From Doryteuthis pealeii (taxonomy: Eukaryota; Mollusca; Cephalopoda; Myopsida; Loliginidae): a stretch of 64,000 nt of DNA. The notes beneath the pieces were generated by a model. The model saw only the letters and a list, made by a program, of their open reading frames with translations. It ran no database searches and was not told the origin of the DNA. Position numbers and translations under genes: made by a program. This document shows positions 22,824-34,435 of the stretch, one piece after another; the stretch's first letter is position 1, and each line of letters begins with the position of its first letter. The stretch lies in NCBI GenBank assembly GCA_023376005.1, contig CM042151.1:73827707-73891706 (forward strand). The letters are read 5' to 3'.

Positions 22824-24144
22824 ATTTCTTGTCAAGGTAAACTTTAATTTTTAGCAAGATTCCAGGGAGGTGCTTTCATACAGGTATCTGAAAGAATAGA
22901 AATTAAAAGTTAAAAATAAAAACATAACAAGAAAAGAACAGATCAGATTTGAAATCTTTTTGTATTACATACAAAAAATCTAGACTCAATAATTCTGAAA
23001 AAAAAATTACAATGGCATTGTTTTAAAATTTAAACTGGTTAGGAAACAAATATGTCACTAGTAACAATTATCAAAACTAGCAAAAAAATGTGCACTCCAG
23101 CACAAGTATTTAAGTTTTGATACAACTAAATATCATATTGAATCAGAAAGACTAGTGAAATTAAATACGAACCACAAAAAAGATAACACTGATTTTTTAC
23201 TTTATTCTAATTGATTTCAATATAAAATTATACATATTTTTAATATGTGATAATGAAACAATAATATTAGAAATCAGCAACTATTTATTTATTTAACATT
23301 AGTTTTATCAAAAATCGAATGCAATTATTCACACCATATACTATGCAACATTTATTTCTTAATGATATATATCACACATCACATAATTTTAAACACATTA
23401 ATAATTTGGTCTGTTTTGAAGCAAGGCTAAACCTTAATAGATACATTGTTTATAAATGAGATGCTAATTAAGATTAGATAATGATTATTTAATAACCATT
23501 GGGAATATAAATTAAATAAACTACGGGAATTGTGATTTTGTGGTGTGACATAGTTTTTGGTTACAGATAGACATACACACAATCTCAATTATGATAAGAT
23601 TTGATGATAAACCAATATCACAGTCATCATATTATGATATGCATTAGAAGGTGATAGAAGAAAATCAATTATGATTATGTTACAGAACTAAAATTATGAC
23701 AAGGAAAAAGAAAGGCATGAAATTAAAGAAATATGACAAGCAAATTAAAACATAAACAAGCAATTTAAAAGGTAAGGTAGGAAAATTTTTTAAAAACTAC
23801 AGCAAGCAAATTAAATATAACAAGTAAATTAAAAGGGAAGGTAGGAAATTTAAAAACTACAGCAAGCAAATTAAAAACATTACAAGCAAATTTAAAAACT
23901 ACAGCAAAAAAAATAAAATATAACAAGTAAATTAAAAGGTAGAGGTAGGAAAATTTAAAACTACAGCAAGTTTTCCATTTTTTAATTTGACAATGATTTG
24001 CAATTTTACCCAGTTTAGTGTCATACCAGCGACACCCATTTTATTGTGAGGGGGTCTTTACCCCCTTTACACGGAATATAGTCTCAGAAATAATTCCCAC
24101 CAAGATGGGAGATAATTTGATTTAGAATTAGGTTGGTTGGTATT

Positions 24145-25060
24145 AGGGCATCCTTCCTGGGTTATTTTATGCCAAAGACGTTTTATTCATTCTGATGGGT
24201 ATTTAAATTGTTTTAAAGTTATTTTTTTTAAACATAATTTTTTAAAATTATTTTTATTTTTTATATTTAACCCATAAATAGAACCCTAAACAGGTACTAC
24301 CACTTCAGGTCTGGATGAACCTGGGAGTAATGTTGGTTGATGAGGGTACTCCACACTCCCCCCAGAGCCTCGGAATTGGAACTCACCATTGAGATGCAGT
24401 TTAATCATACCCAGGACACTAAGACCCTCAGCCACAACCTTCTAGCAACATATATAAAAAAAGGGTTGGGGTTTACCATAAGGGTTATAGGTACTGGACA
24501 ATCAGATAGGTGCTAGGGCTTGATGTGACCAGCTTGATTTATTGGAGAGACCTCCCTGGCTGCCTATTTAGCCCCAAGTAAAGGCCAATGTGGAGTGTTG
24601 CATGTAATGGACTGTCTTTTAAAACATCACAGGTCGCCACCACGGCCAACAAGTAGCCCATTGGGGCTTCATACCCTCTGCAGAGGAGAAGTCGGAAATA
24701 ACTTTTTTTTTCCTTTAATGTAATGATATTTGATTAACCAAGTCAAAATAATGTTTTGACCGGTTGGTCTGTTGGATTTTACGGCACATCAACTTGTGGG
24801 TTATTTTATGCCTTAAGACTTTTTGTTTTGTTCATTCTTTGTTAGGTATTAATATTTTTTTTTTTCAAACTCAATTTTAAAAAATTCATTCTTTTATCTA
24901 TTTAACCCATAGATAGGAACCTCCAGGTAATACTACTTACTTCGGTCAGAGTGGACCTGGAGTAATGGCGATGAATGTGTACTCCACACTCCTCAGAGCT
25001 CCAGAAATCAGAAACCTTATTACTAGGTGTAGTTTAACGTCATGTCCGGACACGTCAAAA
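24145..25060 (+). repeat. Arm B copies of the two head-to-tail R1 repeats
   Basis: Mirror of 1030-1960 (R1 at about 24145-24700 and 24775-25060). Many small insertions and deletions relative to A, for example extra or missing bases in GTACTACCACTTCAGG-type blocks. Confidence 0.75.
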
Positions 25061-25734
25061 TAATTTCTAATGCTCTTAGTGTTTGAATATAATAAATATT
25101 CTTAAATCGTGTTTATTTCTTTCATTATTTTCGTGTTGTTAATTTTTTCGGGGGGGGTTGTAGGGCTAGTTTTTTTATTTTTACTGTATAAGCAGAAATT
25201 TTTTAAAATTGAAAAAAAAAAAATTGAAACAAAATATACATAGAATAAAATGATATTAAAACAACGTTAATTTTAAAAAAAAGTCGATTTAAAAAATTGT
25301 TTTTAAATTTTAGAATAACGTTATTTTAGACAAATCTATGTGTTCAAATGAATTCATTGTTTTTAAAAATTCAAATGCGAGCTTTTTGTTTTCTTTCTTT
25401 CTTTCTTTTAATTCTAGCTTTTCATATATAATCACAAGGCTTTCAGATATGATTAAAGATATTAAAATATAAGGAAGCATTTTTACAAGGAATTTTTTCT
25501 TACTCTAAAATATTGTTTAATTTACTTTTCTTACCTTGATCAAAACGCAGATGACTTGATGCAGGAAGTCGGCTGTAATAGGAAATAGTTCCTCTAAATA
25601 TATTGATACCGACCCGGGATATTTTTTTTAATTTGGAAGATATTTTATAAGATTGATTTTTTGAGTCTTTAGAAAATTTCTTTTATTTCTTTGGCGCAGG
25701 GGTTTTTTTTTTTTTTGGAATTTGGGATTTGGAT

Positions 25735-26225
25735 GATGATGGATGGTGATGGTGATGTTGGTTGATGATTATAATAACATAATAATAATAATATATAATA
25801 ATAATAAAATAATGATAATAATTAATAATTGATATTTACTTCTTTTTGAGTTTTCACATCAGTGTTCTGAATGGTTCTTCACTTGAGTCTGAGTGACAGC
25901 AAGTCTCCTCAGGTCTCCAGGACTCTTCTGAGTATTCTGGCAGATTGCAGCAGTGCACTGCAGGTTTTCTGAAGTCTTCATTCTTCTCTGATTTCCAAAC
26001 TTTCCAAACCCCTTTTCCAATCTTTGGGACCTTCCAAGTGCACCAACTACAACTTGTAATTCACTTTGAACTTTCAGTATTAATTACTTTTGTCAGTTCT
26101 CTGGCAAGCGTCAGAATTATATTGTCCTTTTTTTCATTTTCCTTTAGCTTACCCTGTGATGCTGCTGGCATGCAAAATCCACAGTTGACAAGTTCTTACT
26201 TTTTTGTTTATTCACACTAGGTCTG
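25735..26225 (-). mobile_element. Arm B copy of the LINE tail, extending further 5' than copy A
   Basis: Minus-strand reading from 26225 gives NCGFCMPAASQGKLKENEKK, the part of the reverse transcriptase tail just before the piece seen at 12-311. At 26040-26130 the sequence differs more from A than elsewhere in the arms. The microsatellite 25735-25835 mirrors 309-420. Confidence 0.65.
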
Positions 26226-26406
26226 GGTCTTCTTCATGGGATAGATGATCTGTTTATTTCAAAGTCCAGAGAATTTTATGCGTCAGTTCGTTCTCAAGAA
26301 TAAGATTCTGGTTTATGCAGTTATACCATTTGTATGTATGGTCAAAATTAAATTTTTTGACATAATTTGATGACCTCTGCATGCTATTTGCCATTATACT
26401 AGTATA

Positions 26407-26437
<31 letters not shown>

Positions 26438-26620
26438 TGCATTATTATTATTAATATTATTATTCGGGTAGCTACTCAGCTACTAATGCACAATAGCATG
26501 CAGAGGTAAATATCATTTAAATTATCATTATTACAAAGCATTATTAGTATTATTCGCGTTATTTCGGACTATTGTCCTTCATCTTCATTGTATATCTGTT
26601 ACAGCAGTTCGGACGAATAT
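26226..26620. repeat. AT-rich DNA with ATT microsatellite and a truncated inverted-repeat element at the gap edge
   Basis: An (ATA/ATT)n run lies at 26406-26464. At 26553-26620 the sequence TTTCGGACTATTGTCC, CATCTTCATTGT and CAGTTCGGACGAATAT parallels 5587-5640 of the inverted-repeat element, so another copy of that family runs into the gap. Confidence 0.6.
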
Positions 26621-26720
26621 NNNNNNNNNNNNNNNNNNNNNNNNNNNNNNNNNNNNNNNNNNNNNNNNNNNNNNNNNNNNNNNNNNNNNNNNNNNNNNNN
26701 NNNNNNNNNNNNNNNNNNNN
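26621..26720. other. Assembly gap (100 N)
   Basis: Exactly 100 unknown bases; the real distance is not known. It separates the palindrome from copy C. Confidence 1.
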
Positions 26721-27400
26721 CTAACCCCCCTAGTTAAAATTAGTTTTATTACAATTTGTGTGTTCTTTTTTTTCTGGACCCTAATTTACTAAACAAAAGT
26801 TCATAATTACCTTTTATTGATTTATTTGATTAAATAGTTCTACATACTAGTGTGTCTACTAGAACTTGTTAGGCTTCTGTAGACCCCTACTCAGCGACAT
26901 TAAACCCAGCAAGAGACCAAACTGTTTTGAAAGTAAATAAATACAACCCTCTCTCTGTTTAAATTTGTTGTTACTTTTAGTGTGCTCACCCCCTCCCTTA
27001 TATGGGAGAGGGGCGTGAGCACCCAATGTTAATGGTAGCAAGCTAGTTCAGCAGACTATGTGAGTGAGTTCGATTCTCACCGGGTGCCGAACGTCTGGCT
27101 TTTGAAGGCGGTCGAAAACAATTTAATAGACAATATGGTAATTATTGAATTTTGTTTAGTAAATTATTGTGTGCCAGAAAAAACAGAACGCACAAATTTG
27201 TATAAAACTTGTTAAATTTTACTGGGTTGGAGTGTTTAGGGTTTGAATTTATTTTCCCATTAAACTGAACCTAAACCCCAACCCTAAAACCCTCCCCTAG
27301 TAAAATAAAGTTTATTACAAAATTTTTGGGTTTCTTTTTTTCTGGGGCACCCTAAATTTACAAACAAAAGTTCATTTAATTACCCAATATTTTGAATTAA
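26721..27400. mobile_element. MITE copies with CAGAAAAAACAGAAC-type inverted ends
   Basis: A complete copy lies at about 27170-27352, from CCAGAAAAAACAGAACGC to TTCTTTTTTTCTGGGGCACC. A right half lies at 26721-26785 (TTCTTTTTTTCTGGACC). Both are flanked by CAAACAAAAGTTCAT-like DNA (26793 and 27360), a duplicated context. The same family is at 50269-50570. No gene is seen here or at 27400-27670. Confidence 0.6.
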
Positions 27401-29246
27401 AAAGTATATTGATATGGGTATTTAAAGGAGGGCGCATTTTAATGGTTATCCTCATTGGAAATGGACATGAGACGAGTTCAAATCCTGGATGAAGCTGTTT
27501 GCATTCACATAGCGGTGCTATGATAGTGCTAATACCTTGGGAAAGTATGAATCTAACTATCTCTCTCCAGTTTTGAGTAAATAATGACAGACTGGGCTCT
27601 TTAACCTTGTATGGCAACGTATAGGAGAAGGTGATAGGTAAAACTCTGGACTTGAACCTGATTAAACTCCGTCTTAGTGTCCCTGGTATTGACATTAAAC
27701 TGCATCTTAATGTTGAAGTTCCAATTCCGAAGCTCTGGGGGTGTGAGTACCCCTTCATCACCATTACTCCCAGGTTCATCCAGACTTAAGTGGTAGTACC
27801 TGTTAGGGCTCTATTTATGGTTAAATAAAAAATAAAAATAATTTAAAAAATTATGTTTAAAAAAAATAACTTTAAAAAAATTTAAATACCCAGCAAGAAT
27901 GAATAAAACGTCTTTGGCATAAAATAAACCCAGAAGGATCCATAACCCAACCAACCTAATTCTAAATCAAATTATCTCCATCTGGTGGGAATATTCTGAC
28001 TATATTCCGTGTAAAGGGGTAAAGACCCCCCTCACAATAAATGGGGGTGTCCTGGTATGACACTAAACTGGGTTAAAATTGCAAATCATTGTCAAAATTA
28101 AAATGGAAAACTTGCTGTAGTTTTTAAATTTTCCTACCCTACCTTTTAATTTACTTTGTTATATTTTATTTTTTTTGCTGTAGTTTTTTAATTTGCTTGT
28201 AATGTTTTATTTGCTTGCTGTAGTTTTTAAATTTTCCTACCTTACCTTTTAATTTACTTGTTATATTTTAATTTGCTTGCTGTAGTTTTTTAAAATTTCC
28301 TACCTTACCTTTTAAATTGCTTTTATGTTTTAATTTGCTGTTATATATTCTTTTTAATTCATGCCTTTCTTTTTTCCTTGTCATAATTTTAGTTCTGTAA
28401 CATAATCATAATTGATTTTCTTCTATCACCTTCTAATGCATATCATAATATGATGACTGTGATATTGGTTTATCATCAAATCTTATCATAATTGAGATTG
28501 TGTGTATGTCTATCTGTAACCAAAACTATGTCACCACCAAAATCACAATTCCCGTAGTTATTTAATTTATATTCCCAATGGTTATTAAATAATCATTATC
28601 TAATCTTAATTAGCATCTCATTATAAACAATGTATCTATTAAGGTTTAGCCTTGCTTCAAAACAGACCAAATTATTAATGTGTTAAAATTATGTGATGTG
28701 TGATATATATCATTAAGAAATAAATGTTTGCATAGTATATGGTGTGAATAATTTGCATATCGATTTTGATAAAACTATGTTAAATAAATAAATAGTTGCT
28801 GATTTCTAATATTATTGTTTCATTATCAAACATATTAAAAATATGTATAATTTTATATTGAAATCAATTAGAATAAAGTAAAATCAGTGTTATCTTTTTT
28901 GTGGTTCGTATTTAATTTCACTAGTCTTTCTGATTCAATATGATATTTAGTTGTATCAAAACTTAAATACTTGTGCTGGAGTGCACATTTTTGCTAGTTT
29001 TGATAATTGTTACTAGTGACATATTTGTTTCCTAACCAGTTTAAATTTTAAACAATGCCATTGTAATTTTTTTTCCAGAATTATTGAGTCTAGATTTTTT
29101 GTATGTAATACAAAAAGATTTCAAATCTGATCTGTTCTTTCTTGTTATGTTTTTATTTTTAACTTTTAATTTCTATTCTTCAGATACCTGTATGAAAGCA
29201 CCTCCCTGGAATCTTGCAAAAATTAAAGTTTACCTTGACAAGAAAT

Positions 29247-30868
29247 ATGGATTCAAAGAGGAAAGATTGCTGCTGCAAAGAATGTGGTCAATCTTTACGA
29301 AATTCCTCTCTTTATCATTCATTTGAAAACTCACACAGCTGAGAAGACCACTTTTGAAAAAGTATTCAGAAAGATTTCTCTTCTAAAAAAGACACACAAT
29401 GTCATCTGAAGCCCACACAATGAACATTTGCTACACAAATGTGAAATATGCAAAAAGTCTTTCAGTAAAAAAGAGTAAATTAGATACACACATGAGAACT
29501 CATACTGGAGAGAAACCTTTTCACTGTGAGGTGTGTGGAAAAGCTTTCTCTCAAAACAAAACTTACACACCACATGAGAACGCATACCGGAGAAAAAACC
29601 TTTCCGCTGCAAAAAAAGTGTGACAAAGCATTTTGTTCAAAAAGTTGCCTTACAGACGCATATGAGGATACATACTGGTGAAACACCTTTTCATTGTGAA
29701 GAATGTGGAAAAGCTCTGACTCGGAAATATGATTTGAAAATTCACATGAGAATACATACAGGGGAAAAAACCATTTCACTGTGAAGAGTGTAGGGAATCC
29801 TTCTCTCGGAAATTTGTTTTGCAAACTCATTTAAGAACACATACAGGGAAAAAAACCCTTTCACTGTGAAGTGTGTGGAAAAAACTTCTCTCAAAATAAG
29901 AACTTGCATGCACATATGCGACTCCATACTGGAGAGATGCTCTTTCACTGTGAAGTATGTGGGAAAGCTTTGTTCGCAAAGCTTCCTTAAAAACTCACAT
30001 AAAATTACACACCAGAGGAACACCTTTTCACTGTCAGGTGTGTGAGAAGAGGTTCAGCACATATTCCCAGTTGAAAAGGCATGTTAGAATGCACACTAAA
30101 CAGCCATCTTTTCCCTGTGATATTTGTGGAAAAAGATTTTCCAGAAAATCTGTTCTGAAAAGCCACATAAGGATTCATACAGGTGGGAAACCTTTTTCAC
30201 TGCAAAGTATGTGGCAAAGACTTCTCTTATAAATTTGTTCTACTGGCCCATATGAGAAGGTATACAGGAGAAAAGCCTTTTCATTGGGATGAATGTGGCA
30301 AGACTTTTTTCTCTAATGTCCAATCTGAAGGCAACCTAAAAACTCATACAGGAGAAAACCCTTTCATTGTCAAATGTGTGTAAAAAGTAATAGTACACAC
30401 TCACAACTAACAAAAACACATTAAAAACCACATTGAAGATTCATCATTTGCTTTGTGGAAAAGCATTATCTTGCAAGACTATCATCAAAAAACATATGAG
30501 GACACATACCGGTGAAAAGCCTTATAGTTGTGAAGTATGTGGCAGGTCTTTTTCTTGTCAAACTACAGTGCAGCTACACATGAGATCTCATACTGGAGAA
30601 AAACCTTTCCATTGTGAAGTGTGTGGTAAATTATTTTTTTAGAAAGGGTGTACTAACGATCCACATGGGAACACACACTGGGGAAACACCTTATCACTGT
30701 GATAAGTGTGGAAAAGCTATTTCTTCTATTTCCATTTTTAAGATGCACATGAGGACTCACACAGGTGAAAGACCTTTTTGTTGTAAGGTGTGTGGTAAAG
30801 ATTTTTCCCTAAACTCTAATATGAAATGCCATGAGAAGAAATGTCAGGTTATTAGCTTCCCAGAATAG
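29247..30868 (+). pseudogene. Copy C of the C2H2 zinc-finger gene, frame broken by small indels
   Basis: ATG 29247 after the acceptor at 29183. The second finger region and later fingers are recognisable ([36 protein letters not shown]), but single-base gains such as GAAAAAACC for GAAAAACC, and losses such as CTTTACG for CTTTTACC, split it into at least six frames. Both 3' shifts of copy A are also present. If the small indels are read errors, the allele would look like A. Confidence 0.8.
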
Positions 30869-31339
30869 CCAATTGTATGAAGGTAAACTTTGAAAAGTTA
30901 TTTCATATAATTTCATATATGGGAGAACTTCTTTTATCTGAGAATTAGGATGGGAAGACATTCTAATTTTCTTGACATAATTAAATGAGAAATCCAGCAG
31001 TAATATAAAAGCCCTAGTGATACTAGTGGACACTCTCTTTTTTATTTAATTTGTAAGGTAAATTTCTTGATAAGTGTTGCAATAAATTACCATTATATTG
31101 CAATATTTTTTTGCAGTTAAATGTTACTTTGAAATGTTTTTCACTGATAATGTATTTTTTACACTATGAACTGTGCAAAAAGAAAAGAAAATCTCAGAAT
31201 AATACATTGTAATGTTTATCATAGTGGATGAATCTATAAGTCACTGTGTCTGTGGAAAATTTGTGGCAAAGAAGGGTATCACCTTCCCCTGACCGGGATA
31301 TACATGCAGGGTTTGGGGAATACAATTATTTAATTGTTT

Positions 31340-32262
31340 TGGAGTGATAAGAACATTCCTCACTGACACAATGGACTAGTCTGAAAAGACTATATATAGT
31401 GTATATATTTTGAACCAAATGAAAAGTACTTATAGTTGAGTTCTAATTTTGTCTCCTGCATTATGTATTACTTTTCTTTTGGATTGCAATATAACAGATA
31501 AGGAACAAGGATAAGATACAATCTGTTATATCATATTTCTTTGAATGTTTGAGATGAGGCTTGAAGATTAGTATTATCTGCGTTGTTTGGACTATTGTCC
31601 CCATCTTCATTGTTATTTGTACAACGTTTTGGCCGATATGCTTTCCGGCCTTCTTCAGGTATTTCTTGTCTGACTTGGGAACTTTCTCAGACTAGGGAAC
31701 TTTCAATTGTCCATTGGACACATGGCCTAGTGGATAAGGTGGTTAGGTTAAGACAGTTCTAAGTGACAGTTATCTCTGGATACCGAATTCAATCCTGAGT
31801 AGAGGCAGTTAGAAAAATAATTAACACAACTCCTACCCCAGCTATGGTTAGCGGAATGAGAACAGGATACCCCCATGGAATAAATAAAGGGTTAGGTTCA
31901 AAGTTCCGTGATGGCTCCCGATTACGACAAGAAAGTTCCCGAGTTCGAAAAGAAGGTTCCCGAGTCTGAGAAAGTTCCTGAGTCAGACAAGAAATACCTG
32001 AAGAAGCCGGAGGGCATATCGGCCGAAACGTTGTATAATGCAGATAATGTATATCATAGTCCAACAATAATAAAATAATGCAGGAGACAATATTAGAAGT
32101 CAACTATAAGTATTTTTCATTTGGTTTAAAATATATATACTATATATATAAGGAATGAAAGCTGTCGGATTCATTTCAACCCCCTTTTCCTCACACTATA
32201 TATAGTCTTTTCAGACTAGTCCATTGTCTAAGTGAGGGGTGTTCTTATCACTCCACAACATT
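31340..32262. mobile_element. Copy C of the inverted-repeat element with SINE insert
   Basis: Same ends and centre as 5340-6260. Its right hammerhead-like motif (31994-32036) has lost one G of helix II (AAGAAGCCGG), but GAAAC and the ATAC/GTAT pairing remain. Confidence 0.75.
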
Positions 32263-34184
32263 AATATATAAGCCAAAACCAAGGATTGAACCCATGAAAA
32301 CCAGATCTTTAGTTCACTGCTTTTCCACCAAGCAATTTCACTGTTATTATTTTATTAAAAGTCATCCTCATTAATGTTGCTTCCAGTTTGAATTTCAGCC
32401 CTATCGGCTGGGGCTTTAGAATAGACTGACTGCATCTCGGCAGAGGGGTAATAATCCCCTCATGGGGCCACTTGTTGGTTGTGGGTGGCAACCTGGTGGA
32501 TGCGCAGTCCATCAAATTCAACACTCCTCTTAGACCCTTACTTAGGCTAGACTTAGGCAAGAGTCAACCCTTTTTATCATATGGGTGCTAGAAGGTGCTG
32601 ACTGAGGGTCTTCATGTCTTGGAATGACGTAAACTCTATCTGATGGTGACGTTCCATTTCTGGAGTTTTGGGGAATATGGAGCACAACTTTCATCACCAT
32701 TGTTCCCTAGTCAACTCTGACCCGGAGTGGTAGTACCTGTTAGGGTCCCATCTATGGGGTAAATAGAAAAATATGTTTAAAAAAAAAATTGTGTATCCAT
32801 TAAGAATGAATTTATTTCAAAACTTTATTGGCATTAAATGAGCCACTGAGGTTGATATGCCGTAAAACAAAACAAGCCAAACCAGCTTGGATTTCCAAGT
32901 TAATTATTTACATCCAGTTGTAGATTCTTATAAATTCAGATTATCTGGTGCTGCTTAATCGCAGATTTCTTATTTATCCCATTTTATTTCACCCAATTTT
33001 AAAAAATGAAACATTCCAAATGGTCTTGTGTCACTTAAATGCCCAATGTAAAATTAAAATGAATTGAAAAAGAAAAAAAAATTTACATGTTTGTTTTATT
33101 TGTAATATTGAAATGGTGAATTACTGAAGATATTTTGGTAATTTTGATCTCATGTTATCCTGGCCTCCTGCCCTATTTTATGCTGTTTTAGTGAGCCAGC
33201 ATCAGGCGAATTTCCATCCCAACTTAGATATTTTCCAGCTCATGTTTTTGTCACTTTTTTGTTGGCAAATTAATGAAGATATTTTAAACACCTCCTCCCA
33301 GATTTTTAATGGCAAATCAATGTAAATATTTTACACCCTCCCTTTCAAGAAAGAGTGAGAGAAAGGTAAATCAGATTATTATACTTTTTACATATTGAAG
33401 TATTTTTGCAGTAACTATTAAGTAAACATATCAAACAGTGTAATAATTAAATTATCATACTGTGGTATATTCACATGTCCTACTAGTATGTTATTATTCT
33501 AATTTCTGATTGATTGTCCTTAAATTTTGTTTTGTTTACTTTTACGGCATATCAACCTCGGTGGGTCATTTAATGCCAACTAAGTTTTGGATTCATAGCG
33601 ATATATTTTGGTAGAAAACAAATGTATATATGTATATATTTAATTATTGTTCAATTACTCATATTTTTGAGTATAATCCCACATCTTTTAGGAAATTTAA
33701 AATCCTGGTTGGTCTTATTTTCGTGAAAAGTTTTTTCAAATTAAACAGTTTTATTTAGTAGCAGTAGATCAAAGTCTACACACTCTAGCAGTATATGTTT
33801 CACTGTAAATCTCTCTTGGTGTGTAGTGCATATTGGGGATTCTATGTAAATGATAATGGGTGTCTTTGAGTAAGTGTAACAGTGTGGCAGAATATTTTCT
33901 CAACATGGATTTTTGGTTAAACCAAACCAGCCAAGCCTTTTTTTTTTTGATGATGATGACTACGATATATGTATATATACCTATTATTGATCACAATGTT
34001 AAATTGTTCACCAGCTTCTCTTTCTCTTTTTCTTTCTTTTCTTTCTTTTCTTCTCCCTCTTCCTAGACACTCTGTTACTGAAGACAAAAATGCAATGCAC
34101 TGTTCTGGCAAAATGGGTCGCTTTTATAGCCAAACAAAAGTTGCAATGCACTATGGGTAGTCACCCATAATGCCTTGCAACCTC

Positions 34185-34313
34185 TATAAAAAGTCCACTC
34201 TGCCCCCTCCAATTTCTTACTCAGAGTGGGTACAGTGGCGTACCGCCCCAACCACATTCCTTCTTCCACCATGTCTCATTTTGCAGGCCAGACACGAGGA
34301 CGCTTTGAGTCAG
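34185..34313 (+). promoter_or_regulatory. Copy C promoter-like segment with open short first exon and splice donor
   Basis: CTATAAAAAG (34183-34192), ATG 34271 in context CCACCATGT, an open stretch of 43 bases, then CAG|GTAAGT at 34314. This copy is in frame through the donor where A and B are not, so it may be the correct version. The gene is not recognised. Confidence 0.35.
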
Positions 34314-34403
34314 GTAAGTTCGAATCGTCACTACAACTGCCACTCCTTCATTCATTGTCCATTTGTGAGATCGTTCATGACTTTTCAATCCTGCCATGCA
34401 TAC

Positions 34404-34435
<32 letters not shown>

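Larger units (their letters stand above)
1..26152. repeat. Giant inverted repeat (palindrome), arms A (1-12990) and B (13091-26152)
   Basis: Every landmark in arm A reappears in B in reverse order and on the other strand. Examples: LINE tail (12-311 and 25855-26152), zinc-finger start codon (3255 and 22823), its splice acceptor (3190 and 22888), the inverted-repeat transposon (5340-6260 and 19835-20750), and the last arm bases before the loop (12981-12990 and 13091-13100). B has many single-base gains and losses at homopolymers, densest at 23700-26150. The palindrome continues past the left edge, because 26153-26620 extends beyond A's first base. Confidence 0.93.

Noticed and set aside
27019..27088. 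tRNA-like fold with a perfect T arm (GTGAG, TTCGATT, CTCAC) and 6 of 7 acceptor pairs
   Set aside because: The D and anticodon arms do not pair well and the implied anticodon would be TCA. It is more likely a decayed tRNA-derived repeat than a gene.
27372..27779. 135-codon open frame on the minus strand
   Set aside because: It straddles the start of copy C and runs into R1-type DNA; the corresponding DNA in A has stops.
31789..32103. 104-codon open frame on the minus strand with repeated RTREPS-like phrases
   Set aside because: It lies wholly within the inverted-repeat element and its SINE, is broken in copies A and B, and the repeated phrase comes from the short GTTCCCGAGT-type DNA repeat.
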